A stretch of DNA of 60,105 bases, taken from Pedobacter panaciterrae. Its GTDB lineage: Bacteria; Bacteroidota; Bacteroidia; Sphingobacteriales; Sphingobacteriaceae. Positions within the stretch are counted from its first letter, which is position 1; every line of letters starts with the position of its first letter. The notes under the pieces are model-generated. The model did not search any database. It saw only the letters and a program-made list of their open reading frames with translations, and was not told where the DNA came from. Positions 18,187 to 26,574 of the stretch are shown piece by piece. A program made the position numbers and the translations under genes. The DNA is taken from contig NZ_LGEL01000035.1 in the NCBI RefSeq assembly GCF_001636695.1, forward strand, positions 1 through 60,105. Reading direction: 5' to 3'.

Positions 18187-18672
18187 ATGTTAAAAGCATT
18201 TTCATGGCAGGACTTTTTACTTGCCGCAACGCTGTTGAGCCTGATCTGGTGGCTCGGCATCTGGTTATTGTATTACCGGAATAGTGGGGCCAAAAATCTG
18301 GTACCCTTAGCGCATTCCTGGTCAGAGGAGGTTGACGAACTGGAAAGGGAATCTGGACTGATGGGAAAAGCGGTACTGGATCAGGGGGTGAGCGTCGTTT
18401 CCGCGGAGGACTTTTCATTTGGTGCCCCGGTTTCGGATCAGGGCAAACAGTTGGCTGATCTGGCGGAAGTGCAGGAAGAGATCAAATCGATCTGCGGGAT
18501 ACTGGCAGCTGAAGACGGAAATAAAGAAGATTTCTTTTCGCTGTTTGAAATGATCCGGAATAAGTACCCTAAGATCGCTTCCAGCCCTTCACTGGATTCG
18601 CTGAATGTCTTTATTCGGGAACATGTTCCCTTTGCGCTGAGCGAAGACGAGCTGGAAAATCTTTGGGCATAG
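18187..18672 (+). CDS. Membrane-anchored protein at the head of the tra operon
   Basis: The 161-residue protein has one N-terminal membrane helix ('FLLAATLLSLIWWLGIWLLYY') and an acidic cytoplasmic part of ~125 residues. It has no recognisable catalytic motif. The start is supported by a purine-rich GGAGG 16 bases upstream and by its place at the head of the operon, 88 bases before traE. In related elements this position holds short unnamed proteins (sometimes called TraC or TraD), but the identity cannot be fixed here. It is probably an accessory part of the transfer apparatus. Confidence 0.7.
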   Translation: MLKAFSWQDFLLAATLLSLIWWLGIWLLYYRNSGAKNLVPLAHSWSEEVDELERESGLMGKAVLDQGVSVVSAEDFSFGAPVSDQGKQLADLAEVQEEIKSICGILAAEDGNKEDFFSLFEMIRNKYPKIASSPSLDSLNVFIREHVPFALSEDELENLWA

Positions 18673-18700
18673 TCTGATAGCTGAATGAAAGATTGTGGGT

Positions 18701-18757
18701 TTTTCCTTTCAAAATGTATAGCGGCGTGGCCGCTGATTTAGGAAAACAAAACATTTT
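18701..18757 (+). promoter_or_regulatory. Structured leader of traE, possible pseudoknot
   Basis: Between the first operon gene and traE, TTTTCCT (18701-18707) can pair with AGGAAAA (18740-18746), AAAATGT (18711-18717) with ACATTTT (18751-18757), and AGCGGC (18720-18725) with GCCGCT (18729-18734). The first two stems interlock, as in a pseudoknot, and the second ends 2 bases before the traE ATG. Confidence 0.4.
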
Positions 18758-18759
18758 TT

Positions 18760-19122
18760 ATGAGGAAAAGAACAAGCCCTGATTTCTTTTTAGAGCAGGC
18801 AAGGAAAAAGACGGTTGCCAAAGGCTGGTTATTGGGTGTGACTCTTTTCGCCTTTAGCGTGCTGAGCGGTGTGGTGGCAAAAGCACAAAATGGAGAGGCC
18901 GGGATACAGGCAGCAACGGATCAGGTGGCGGGTTATTTTGATACGGGTTGTGACCTGGTGTATGCCATCTGTGCAGTTGTGGGATTGATAGGGGCGGTAA
19001 AAGTCTTTAATAAGTGGAATGCGGGTGAGCCAGATACCAATAAAGTAGCGGCAGCCTGGTTTGGCTCCTGCATTTTCGCTGTGATCGTAGCAACAGTCTT
19101 GAAATCATTTTTCGGTGTATAA
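18760..19122 (+). CDS. traE: Conjugal transfer protein TraE (DUF4134)
   Basis: This is a small integral membrane protein of the Bacteroidota type IV secretion system, comparable in place and size to VirB2 pilins. It has an N-terminal hydrophobic segment ending near 'VVAKAQ', then 'AATDQVAGYFDTGCDLVYAICAVVGLIGAVKVFNKWNAGEPD', which is diagnostic of the family, and a second hydrophobic helix at the C-terminus. Its 120 residues are normal. It has its own structured leader and is followed by a GC-rich hairpin, which may adjust its expression relative to the rest of the operon. Confidence 0.92.
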   Translation: MRKRTSPDFFLEQARKKTVAKGWLLGVTLFAFSVLSGVVAKAQNGEAGIQAATDQVAGYFDTGCDLVYAICAVVGLIGAVKVFNKWNAGEPDTNKVAAAWFGSCIFAVIVATVLKSFFGV

Positions 19123-19132
19123 CAAAAGGTCT

Positions 19133-19154
19133 TGTGCCGCCCTTTGGCGGCGCA
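19133..19154 (+). other. GC-rich hairpin between traE and traF
   Basis: GCCGCC (19136-19141) pairs with GGCGGC (19146-19151) over a CTTT loop, extended by three weaker pairs. No T-run follows, so it is more likely an mRNA stability or attenuation element that raises traE dosage than a full terminator. Confidence 0.45.
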
Positions 19155-19176
19155 GGATCATTAATTCAAATTTAGG

Positions 19177-19527
19177 ATGAGTTCGGTATATCAAATTAAT
19201 AAAGGGGTTGGAAAACCTATAGAATTTAAAGGATTGCAGGGTCAGTACATCGCTTATCTGGCGATTGGGCTGGTGGTGTTACTGCTGACTTTTACTGCTT
19301 TGTACCTGTTGGGTACGCCACTCGTGGTGCTGTTGCCACTGATCCTGGCATTGGGTGGGGGGCTATTCTTTTGTGTGTTTGGTCTTTCCAAGCGCTTTGG
19401 AGTACATGGTCTGGGAAAGTTCATGGCAAGTCGAAGTTTGCCTGTCTATTTAAAGTTTAGTTCCAGACGGGTATTCACAGGTTTAAAGGTTGTCGAAAGT
19501 AATCAGGAAAGGCAGGTGCGCAAATGA
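19177..19527 (+). CDS. traF: Conjugal transfer protein TraF (DUF4133)
   Basis: The 116-residue membrane protein has two adjacent helices (about residues 25-48 and 52-72) and the family start 'YQINKGVGKPIEFKGLQGQYI'. It corresponds in place to VirB3 of other type IV systems, an inner-membrane partner of the VirB4-type ATPase. The gene overlaps traG in ATGA, consistent with coupled synthesis and a physical complex with TraG. Confidence 0.92.
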   Translation: MSSVYQINKGVGKPIEFKGLQGQYIAYLAIGLVVLLLTFTALYLLGTPLVVLLPLILALGGGLFFCVFGLSKRFGVHGLGKFMASRSLPVYLKFSSRRVFTGLKVVESNQERQVRK

Positions 19528-21986
19528 TGGAGATCGAAAAGATCATGCCGGTTTGGAAGGTCGAGCATGATGCGATGGTTTCCATGTCCGGAGATTTTAC
19601 CATCGCCTATCGGGTGATTTTGCCGGAGATCGGTGCCAGCTCAGCTAAGGAGTTTGAGGCTTTGCACCAGGCTTTTGTCAAAGCCCTTCGGGTGTTGCAG
19701 CCGGGTACCGTGTTTCATAAGGCGGATTGGTTTTTTAGGACGAAAGTTGCGGCGGAGCCGGTTAAGGCTTGTGATACACTTGGCGGTGCCGGGGAGCGGT
19801 CTTTTGTGGGAAGGCCTTATATGGATCATGAGTGTTTTATCTTTCTGACCCGTAAGCCTACCGGCAGGAAATTGTCTTCTTCGGCGTATTCTAACATCCT
19901 TAGAAAGTCTATTGTACCGGTGGCTGCTTTAGATGAAAAGTTATTTGCGGGTTTCCTGTCTTCATGCGGTCAGTTTGAACGGATTCTTTTGGATAGTGGT
20001 GGGATTGGTTTGGAAAGACTGGATAACGATGCGCTTGCGGGAACAACCGTGAAGGCCGGTATCATTGAGAAATATTGCTTTTTGCTTGGGCGGGATCAGC
20101 GTCCCGTCATCCGGGATGTGCATATTCGGGAGGAGATCCGAATCGGTAAATCCAGATGTGAATTGTATACCCTTTCTGATGTGGTTCATTTGCCTGCCCA
20201 TTGTGGGCCGAGATTGACTTATGAGCCGTATTCTACAGATCGTACTGCTTTTAGTATTGGTTTTGCCACGCCGCTGGGTATGCTGCTGGACTGTAACCAC
20301 ATTTATTCTCAGTATGTATTTATCGGGGACGGGCAGAAAACGATCCGTGAACTGGAGGCCAAGAAATTGCGTCTGCAATCTTTATCAGGCTATTCCCGGG
20401 AGAATGCAGTTTCGCGAGATGCGGTCAATGATTTCCTGAATGAGGCGGTTTCGACGCAGAAGTTACCGGTGAAGGCACATTTCAATGTGCTGTGCTGGTC
20501 GGATGATCCTTTGGAAGTTTCCGAATTGAAGAATAAGGTGGGATCAGCGATGGCACGTATGAGTGCGGAATGCAAGCAGGAAACCGATGGAGCGGCTCAA
20601 ATATGGTTTTCCGGGATGCCCGGAAATCAGGCGGATTTTCCAATGAATGACAGCTTCGACACCTTTGCAGAACAGGCAGCCTGTTTCTTTAACATGGAGT
20701 CGGCGGTATGCTCAGATGGATCGGGATTGCGCCTGGGTGACCGGTTGAATGGCAGGCCTATCTACATGGATCTTTTTAATGGACCGATGAAGTCTGGACT
20801 GATCACCAACCGGAATTTGTTTGTATGCGGCAGTTCGGGTGCCGGAAAATCTCTGGCGATGAACCACCTATTACGGTCATTGTATGAAGAGGGGGCACAT
20901 TGTGTGACGGTAGATGTGGGGGGTAGCTATAAAGGACTTTGTGCGCTGGTTGGTGGGTACTATTTCTCCTATACGCAGGATAACCCGATTAAATTCAATC
21001 CTTTTTACATCGGTGTGGGTGATGAGCTGGACGTAGAGAAAAAGGAAAGCCTGAAAACATTGCTGCTGACGCTCTGGAAGAAGGAAGCCGATGATTATAA
21101 CCGATCGGAGTATGTCGCAATCTCAACCGCGATCACTTTGTATTATGACCATTTAGGGGTTCATCCCGAGGTCTTTCCCTGCTTCAATTCTTTTTATGAT
21201 TTCCTGATGCAGGAATATATGGTGGTGATGGAGAACGGTAAGGTTAAGGAAAAGGACTTTGATTTGGGTAACCTGCTCTATGTGCTGAATCCTTATTACA
21301 AGGGCGGCGAGTTTGATTACCTGCTGAACGCCTCAGAGAACCTGGACCTGTTGAATGAACGCTTTATTGTCTTCGAGCTGGACAACATCCGCAATCATGA
21401 GATTTTGTTTCCTGTGGTGACGATCATCATTATGGAAATGTTCATTTCCAAGATGCGTAAGCTTAAAGGACAGCGTAAAATACTGGCCATCGATGAGGCC
21501 TGGGTGGCGATCGCCAAAAGCGGGATGAGCCATTTTATTAAATATTTATATAAGACGGTGAGGAAATTTAACGGCATCGCAGCGCTCATCACCCAGGAAG
21601 TGGATGACCTGATCTCTTCGCCGATCATCAAGGAAACCGTAATCAACCTCTCGGATACCAAGCTGCTGCTGGACATGCGCAAGTTCATGAACAAATTCGA
21701 TAAACTTCAGGAGGCTTTGGGCCTTTCGGATAAGGCGAAAACTTTACTGCTTTCACTCAATAAAGCAAATGCGGAAGGGGAGAACTACCGGGAGATCCTA
21801 TTGGATCAGGGTGGTCAGCATTTGCAGGTCTACCGGAATCAACTGGCATTTGAGGAATACCTGGCTTATACGACTGAGGAATCGGAAAAGCTGGTGGTAG
21901 AGCGGGCTGCACGGGAGCATGGCAGTATGGCGCTGGGTATTGCTGCACTGGCAGCGCAACACCGGGTAGGAAAAAAGATTTTTTAA
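19524..21986 (+). CDS. traG: Conjugation system ATPase TraG (VirB4-type)
   Basis: This 820-residue cytoplasmic ATPase powers assembly of the transfer channel. The N-terminal half is the VirB4-like region ('IMPVWKVEHDAMVSMSGDFTIAYRV'). The ATPase half has Walker A 'GSSGAGKS' with Lys442 and Walker B 'ILAIDEAW' with Asp657-Glu658, followed by 'ITQEVDDLI'. Length and order match Bacteroides TraG. Two ATG codons stand in tandem at the start; the first overlaps the traF stop. Confidence 0.95.
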   Translation: MMEIEKIMPVWKVEHDAMVSMSGDFTIAYRVILPEIGASSAKEFEALHQAFVKALRVLQPGTVFHKADWFFRTKVAAEPVKACDTLGGAGERSFVGRPYMDHECFIFLTRKPTGRKLSSSAYSNILRKSIVPVAALDEKLFAGFLSSCGQFERILLDSGGIGLERLDNDALAGTTVKAGIIEKYCFLLGRDQRPVIRDVHIREEIRIGKSRCELYTLSDVVHLPAHCGPRLTYEPYSTDRTAFSIGFATPLGMLLDCNHIYSQYVFIGDGQKTIRELEAKKLRLQSLSGYSRENAVSRDAVNDFLNEAVSTQKLPVKAHFNVLCWSDDPLEVSELKNKVGSAMARMSAECKQETDGAAQIWFSGMPGNQADFPMNDSFDTFAEQAACFFNMESAVCSDGSGLRLGDRLNGRPIYMDLFNGPMKSGLITNRNLFVCGSSGAGKSLAMNHLLRSLYEEGAHCVTVDVGGSYKGLCALVGGYYFSYTQDNPIKFNPFYIGVGDELDVEKKESLKTLLLTLWKKEADDYNRSEYVAISTAITLYYDHLGVHPEVFPCFNSFYDFLMQEYMVVMENGKVKEKDFDLGNLLYVLNPYYKGGEFDYLLNASENLDLLNERFIVFELDNIRNHEILFPVVTIIIMEMFISKMRKLKGQRKILAIDEAWVAIAKSGMSHFIKYLYKTVRKFNGIAALITQEVDDLISSPIIKETVINLSDTKLLLDMRKFMNKFDKLQEALGLSDKAKTLLLSLNKANAEGENYREILLDQGGQHLQVYRNQLAFEEYLAYTTEESEKLVVERAAREHGSMALGIAALAAQHRVGKKIF

Positions 21987-22002
21987 CCATTTACTAATAC
22001 TT

Positions 22003-22434
22003 ATGAACAATTTAAAAAGTATGAAGGATCAGCAGCTCAATGCAGAACTGCTGTCCTGGCTGGCAAAACTGCTGTTTGTCGGTGTGGTGCTGGCTTTAGC
22101 GCTGATTATTTTCCTGCAATCCTGTAGTAAATCCAATTCATTTGCCGGCAGGTATGTGAATTCTGCGGGTAGTGAATTCAGTTTGGCTCAGGACACGCTG
22201 GTAGTAGAGCATGTAGCCGCTAAGGTATACCTCATCCATCGAAGTACGGGCTTTCAGTTATTGGATGAAGGCGGAAGACCTGGTAAAAAGCAGTTTGAAA
22301 GCGAGGAATGGACAGCTGACTACGATCCGGAAACCAAAGTGATGAGAGAAAGGCGTCATGGCAAAACGATCACATTTAACGAGGATGCCACTGAAATGAC
22401 GGTAGTTCGGCGCAAATACCAGCGGATCGATTAA
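22003..22434 (+). CDS. Small tra-operon lipoprotein or membrane protein
   Basis: The 143-residue protein has a hydrophobic helix (residues ~19-38) ending in a lipobox-like 'LQSC', so Cys may be lipidated even though the N-terminal lead is long. The exported part is about 100 residues, beta-rich and charged ('FAGRYVNSAGSEFSLAQDTLVV'). It sits between traG and the traI-like genes with gaps of about 20 bases. No known family is recognised; by position it may correspond to TraH of other elements. Confidence 0.7.
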   Translation: MNNLKSMKDQQLNAELLSWLAKLLFVGVVLALALIIFLQSCSKSNSFAGRYVNSAGSEFSLAQDTLVVEHVAAKVYLIHRSTGFQLLDEGGRPGKKQFESEEWTADYDPETKVMRERRHGKTITFNEDATEMTVVRRKYQRID

Positions 22435-22455
22435 GGAATTAACAAAATAAGTTTT

Positions 22456-23157
22456 ATGAAAACATTTATGAAGCAATTGAAGACCTATATGGTTGTGCTG
22501 CCCTTAAGTGCTACGGTTTTGCTGACCGCCTTGCCCACAGGGGCAAGTGCGCAGCTGGCGATAGCGGAGGTGATCAAGGCAGGCGTAAAAAAAGTGATCA
22601 AAGCGGTTGACCTAAAGGTTCAGCGCTTACAGAATGAAACGATCTGGCTGCAGAATGCACAAAAAGTAGTCGAGAACCAGATCAACAAACTGAAGCTGGG
22701 TGAAATCTCGGACTGGACAGAACGCCAGCGCAAGCTGTATGCTGAGTATTACGAGGGGTTGCTGAAAGTCAAATCGGTGATCTCGACTTATAAAAAGATC
22801 CGGGATATGGCCGGGACACAGGTCGCCATCTTACAGGAATACCGCTGGGCAAGTGCGCTGTTCCGGCAGGATCAGCATTTCAGTCCGGAGGAGCTATTGC
22901 AAATGGAAAAGGTGTACGAAGGGATTTTAAAGGCAAGTGTGAAGAACCTGGACCAGGTGTTTGTGGTGATCAATTCCTTTAAAACGCAAATGAGTGATGC
23001 CGCTCGTATGAAGCTGATCGATGATTCAGCAAAGGCGATTGAGGAGAACTTTGCGGATTTGAAACAGTACAACGAGGAAAATATGGTACTGTCGATTGGC
23101 CGCTCCAAATCTAAATGGGAAGCGGATAAACTAAAGGACTGGTATGGATTGGACTGA
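22456..23157 (+). CDS. TraI-like exported conjugation protein
   Basis: A signal peptide (cleavage near 'TGASAQ') is followed by ~200 helical residues. Motifs shared with TraI-type proteins of Sphingobacterial elements include 'RLQNETIWLQNAQKVVENQINKLKL', 'YAEYYEGLLKVKSVISTYKKI' and 'FSPEELLQMEKVYEGIL'. It is probably a periplasmic component comparable to VirB5. It overlaps the next gene by 14 bases. The following two genes are related to it in layout: signal peptide, coiled helices, an 'M..DDE R' stretch near the C-terminus. Confidence 0.75.
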   Translation: MKTFMKQLKTYMVVLPLSATVLLTALPTGASAQLAIAEVIKAGVKKVIKAVDLKVQRLQNETIWLQNAQKVVENQINKLKLGEISDWTERQRKLYAEYYEGLLKVKSVISTYKKIRDMAGTQVAILQEYRWASALFRQDQHFSPEELLQMEKVYEGILKASVKNLDQVFVVINSFKTQMSDAARMKLIDDSAKAIEENFADLKQYNEENMVLSIGRSKSKWEADKLKDWYGLD

Positions 23158-23827
23158 GGTTTATGGAATTGGCATCAGGCGTTTGAGAAACGCGCTGATA
23201 CTTTTATTTGGAGCGCTGGTTTTGCTTACAGCTACTGCTCCGGGATGCAGGGCACAATCCTGGGCAGAATGGTTTAAGCAGAAGAAAACCCAGAAGAAAT
23301 ATTTGCTTCAACAGATCGTGGCATTCCAGGTGTATATCGGTTATGCAAAAAAAGGCTATGAAATCGTAGGTTCCGGATTGCAGACCGTTCGGGACATTAG
23401 TAATGGAGAATTTAACCTGCACAATGTTTTTATTACCGGACTAAAACAGGTCAGTCCTGCGATTCGCAATGATTTGCGGATTGCGGAGATCATTGCCCTA
23501 CAACTGGGAATGCTAAAAAGCTTTGGAGTCTTAAAAAGCACTGGTGGGTTGAGCGCAGATCAGCTGCTCTATGTTGCTGAAGTAGCCAATGAAGTTATAT
23601 CTGAATGTTACCATGACCTGGAGGAACTGCTATTGATCATTACTTCTAGTAAACTGGAAATGAAGGATGATGAGCGGCTATCCAGACTGACGGAGATTTA
23701 TGAGCGGATGTTGGACAAGTATGCCTTTACCCAGAATTTCTGTGGGGAAGCAGAATTACTGACCCGGCAACGAAAGCTGGAACTGGAGACGGTGGAAAAG
23801 CTAAGGAGGTACTATGAGATCGAGTAG
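23144..23827 (+). CDS. TraI-like periplasmic protein, duplicate A (often labelled TerB-like)
   Basis: The 227-residue exported helical protein has a hydrophobic segment ending near 'GCRAQS'. The central segment 'KKGYEIVGSGLQTVRDISNGEFNLHNVF' aligns with 'RKGYEVVSKGYNVVKNIAQGNFSLHEVF' in the next gene, and both carry 'KLEMKDDERL'/'KMRMSDEERL' near the C-terminus. The two are tandem duplicates. Database labels such as 'tellurite resistance TerB' for this type are not supported by the context; a transfer role is more likely. Confidence 0.75.
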   Translation: MDWTEVYGIGIRRLRNALILLFGALVLLTATAPGCRAQSWAEWFKQKKTQKKYLLQQIVAFQVYIGYAKKGYEIVGSGLQTVRDISNGEFNLHNVFITGLKQVSPAIRNDLRIAEIIALQLGMLKSFGVLKSTGGLSADQLLYVAEVANEVISECYHDLEELLLIITSSKLEMKDDERLSRLTEIYERMLDKYAFTQNFCGEAELLTRQRKLELETVEKLRRYYEIE

Positions 23828-24443
23828 GATTTTGATTATGTTTTGTATGCTCATTGGTTTCGGTACTGTCCGAGCTCAGAGTCAGGAAGCCCAACAACTG
23901 CTGCTGAATGTAGAGAAGCTGTCTCAGCTTAAAAATATTTTGTCGGATATGCGCAAAGGGTATGAGGTAGTATCCAAAGGATACAATGTGGTGAAGAACA
24001 TTGCCCAGGGTAATTTTTCACTACATGAAGTCTTTCTGGATGGTCTTTGGCTGGTCAGTCCAGAGGTGCGTAAGTATTATAGGATCGCAGACATCATCCG
24101 CTATCAGTCGGCCATTTTATCAGAGTACCGTTCCGCCTTTAAACGTTTTACTTCGAGCGGTAACTTCAGTGTAGGGGAATTGGATTATTTATCTAAAGTG
24201 TACAAGAAATTGTTTGATCAGAGCCTGGATAATCTGGATCAGCTGGCCATGGTGATTACCGCAAATAAAATGCGCATGAGCGATGAGGAACGACTGGTGG
24301 CTATTGACCGAATTTTTACCGGTACGGAAGATATGCTGATGTTTCTACGATCATTTAACCAATCGACCGGTTTATTGGGCTTGCAACGGGAGCGTGAAAA
24401 GGCAGATATCGAGAGTTTAGGCGATTACTTTAAAATCAATTAA
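23814..24443 (+). CDS. TraI-like periplasmic protein, duplicate B
   Basis: The 209-residue exported helical protein has a clear signal peptide (cleavage near 'TVRAQS') and is paralogous to the preceding gene, with which it overlaps by 14 bases, the same overlap as between the first and second members of the trio. Its stop is 4 bases before traJ. The mature part has 'LSQLKNILSDMRKGYEVV' and 'YLSKVYKKLFDQSLDNLDQLAMVI', suggesting a helical bundle. It is likely a periplasmic or pilus-assembly component of the transfer apparatus. Confidence 0.75.
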   Translation: MRSSRILIMFCMLIGFGTVRAQSQEAQQLLLNVEKLSQLKNILSDMRKGYEVVSKGYNVVKNIAQGNFSLHEVFLDGLWLVSPEVRKYYRIADIIRYQSAILSEYRSAFKRFTSSGNFSVGELDYLSKVYKKLFDQSLDNLDQLAMVITANKMRMSDEERLVAIDRIFTGTEDMLMFLRSFNQSTGLLGLQREREKADIESLGDYFKIN

Positions 24444-24447
24444 AACG

Positions 24448-25647
24448 ATGAAAACAAAAAATTTTGTGATTGCTTTTGCAGCAATTATAGCCATAACGCT
24501 CTCGCTTTTGCCTGCTTTTTGCATGGCACAATCCGGTGGAGGCCTTGCCGGAAGCATCAGTGGTTTGCAACCTGTGCTGGACAATGTCTATAACGACATG
24601 CTTCCGTTGTGCGGCAAGCTCATCGGTGTGGCACGCGGACTGGGGGGATTCGGGGCATTGTGGTACATTTCAAGCAGGGTATGGCGACACATCGCCAATG
24701 CGGAACCGGTAGATTTTTATCCGTTGCTGCGTCCTTTTGGGCTTGGTTTGGCCATTATCTTTTTTCCGATGGTGATCTCGCTGATGAATGGTGTATTGCA
24801 ACCTGTGGTCTCGGCTACTGCTGGTATGGTTAGGGACAGTGACAAGGCAATTGCGGCCTTGTTGAAGCAGAAAGAAGCGGCCATTAAGAAGACCAGACAC
24901 TGGCAAATGTATGTCGGGGAAAATGGTAGCGGTAGCCGGGAAAAATGGTATAAATACACTTTTCCAAAAGATCCGAACGGGGAGGATGAATCGTTGTTAG
25001 ATGGTCTGGGCCATGACATCCAGTTCTATATGGACAAGCAGATGTACAATTTCCGCAACTCGGTAAAGCAATGGATGAGCGAGATTTTACAGGTGCTGTT
25101 TGCCGCTGCTGCTTTGTGCATCAATACCATCCGCACCTTTTATCTGATCGTCTTGGCAATACTGGGACCATTGGTTTTTGGCTTTGCAGTTTTTGATGGT
25201 TTTCAGCATACCCTGACGGTTTGGATTGCTCGGTATGTGAACATTTTTATGTGGCTTCCAGTGGCAAACATCTTTGGGAGTATTCTTGGTAAGATACAGG
25301 AAAACATGTTGAAAATAGACATCTCCCAGATTGGAGAGGCTGGAGATACCTTCTTCAGTACTTCTGATACGGCATATTTAGTGTTTCTCGTGATTGGTAT
25401 CGTCGGATATTTTACAGTGCCGAACGTCGCCAATTACATTGTCCATGCCGGAGGGGGTAATGCAATGCTGCAAAAAGTGAATTCACTGGTTGTTGGCGGA
25501 GCAGGTACTGTGATGGGCGGTGCGAAAGCAGGAGCGGGAATGATGGCGGATAGGTTTGGAGATGTGCGCAGGAACCTGACCGGCGGAATGGCCGAAGCTT
25601 CTGGCAATGATTATTTCAAGGACAGGATATCCGGTAATAAAACTTAG
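24448..25647 (+). CDS. traJ: Conjugal transfer protein TraJ (VirB6-like)
   Basis: This 399-residue polytopic inner-membrane protein has a signal-like N-terminus ('LLPAFCMAQS') and at least five further hydrophobic helices, including 'FGLGLAIIFFPMVISLMNGV', 'VLFAAAALCINTIRTFYLIVLAILGPLVFGF' and 'LVFLVIGIVGYFTVPNVANYI'. The C-terminus is glycine- and alanine-rich. This is the TraJ pattern of CTnDOT-type elements, equivalent to VirB6, which forms the inner part of the channel. It sits between the traI-like genes and traK as in the canonical order. Confidence 0.9.
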   Translation: MKTKNFVIAFAAIIAITLSLLPAFCMAQSGGGLAGSISGLQPVLDNVYNDMLPLCGKLIGVARGLGGFGALWYISSRVWRHIANAEPVDFYPLLRPFGLGLAIIFFPMVISLMNGVLQPVVSATAGMVRDSDKAIAALLKQKEAAIKKTRHWQMYVGENGSGSREKWYKYTFPKDPNGEDESLLDGLGHDIQFYMDKQMYNFRNSVKQWMSEILQVLFAAAALCINTIRTFYLIVLAILGPLVFGFAVFDGFQHTLTVWIARYVNIFMWLPVANIFGSILGKIQENMLKIDISQIGEAGDTFFSTSDTAYLVFLVIGIVGYFTVPNVANYIVHAGGGNAMLQKVNSLVVGGAGTVMGGAKAGAGMMADRFGDVRRNLTGGMAEASGNDYFKDRISGNKT

Positions 25648-25704
25648 CGCAGCGTTCTCTTGAACACAAAAACAAAATTATTAACCTGTGAAAAACCTAA
25701 AATT

Positions 25705-26331
25705 ATGTTTACACAATTAAAAAATATAGACCGTGCTTTTCAGCACATCAAAAGGTTCAGCATGGTATTCCTACTGGCTTGTGTTCTGGTGACTTCTGCG
25801 GTGGTTTACTACTGCTTTTCCATGATGAGAGAAAGTGGTTCCAGGGTTTTTATCCTGTACAACGGGAAATTGCTGGAGGCGATTGCTTCATCACGGAAAC
25901 AGAATCTGCCGGTAGAGCTGCGTGACCACATCAGTACTTTTCATAGGCTGTTTTTTACGCTTGATCCTGATGAGAAAGCGATCTCCACTGGTATTGCAAA
26001 ATCCTTATACCTGGCGGATGGCTCAGCAAAGAAAGCCTATGATAATTTGAAGGAAAGCGGGTATTACAATAACCTGATTTCCGCCAATATTTCGCAGCAC
26101 ATTGAAATGGACAGCATTCAGTTGGATCTGAACCATGAACCTTATGTCTTCAGGTATTACGCTACCCAGAAGCTGATCCGGTCCAGCAGTACGGTATTGC
26201 GGAAACTGGTAACACAGGGGCAGGTGAGGGTGCTGGAAACGCAGACGGATAACAACCCACATGGCTTTCTGATCCAGAAATGGGAAACGCTGATCAATGC
26301 AGATGTAAACCTTAAAACCGTACAACCATGA
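25705..26331 (+). CDS. traK: Conjugal transfer protein TraK (VirB8-like)
   Basis: From the ATG at 25705 the product has 208 residues and starts 'MFTQLKNIDRAFQHIKRFSMVF', matching the usual TraK N-terminus. A TTG 45 bases earlier would only add a poorly typed tail. One membrane helix (residues ~18-40) is followed by a periplasmic domain with 'FHRLFFTLDPDE', 'ISTGIAKSLYLADGSAKKAYDNLKESGYYNNLI'. It is a structural part of the inner-membrane complex. It overlaps traL by 4 bases. Confidence 0.9.
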   Translation: MFTQLKNIDRAFQHIKRFSMVFLLACVLVTSAVVYYCFSMMRESGSRVFILYNGKLLEAIASSRKQNLPVELRDHISTFHRLFFTLDPDEKAISTGIAKSLYLADGSAKKAYDNLKESGYYNNLISANISQHIEMDSIQLDLNHEPYVFRYYATQKLIRSSSTVLRKLVTQGQVRVLETQTDNNPHGFLIQKWETLINADVNLKTVQP

Positions 26332-26549
26332 GGTTGAGGTTTAAAGAAAAGCCGCTTTCAGTTGGTCAGGAGAAGTTGGCAGTTGGGGTTGCGGGTCGGA
26401 TACTTGCTATGCAGCGCAAAACAGCAGATTACCTGAATGACAGGACTGCTAAGGTATCCGCTAAAACCTGGCTGATGCTGCTGATGGGCTTTTGTGGGAT
26501 TACCGGGACTTACCTCATTTACCTGCTGGCGCAGGTATTCAAAAATTAA
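26328..26549 (+). CDS. traL: TraL-like small membrane protein
   Basis: The 73-residue protein has a single C-terminal membrane helix ('TWLMLLMGFCGITGTYLIYLLAQVF') and a basic N-terminus. The position between traK and traM, the size and the topology match TraL of Bacteroidota elements. It overlaps traK in ATGA and lies 25 bases before traM. Confidence 0.75.
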   Translation: MRLRFKEKPLSVGQEKLAVGVAGRILAMQRKTADYLNDRTAKVSAKTWLMLLMGFCGITGTYLIYLLAQVFKN

Positions 26550-26574
26550 ATAAAAACACTAATTCAAAATAACT

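Noticed and set aside
19133-19154. Terminator between traE and traF
   Set aside because: The hairpin lacks a T-run and the downstream genes have no promoter of their own; it is better seen as an attenuation or stability element.
23144-24443. Tellurite-resistance (TerB) role for the traI-like duplicates
   Set aside because: Signal peptides, overlap with tra genes and lack of ter neighbours argue for a transfer role.
25660-25704. Extended TTG start for traK
   Set aside because: The ATG at 25705 gives the N-terminus typical of TraK; the extension is unlike the family.
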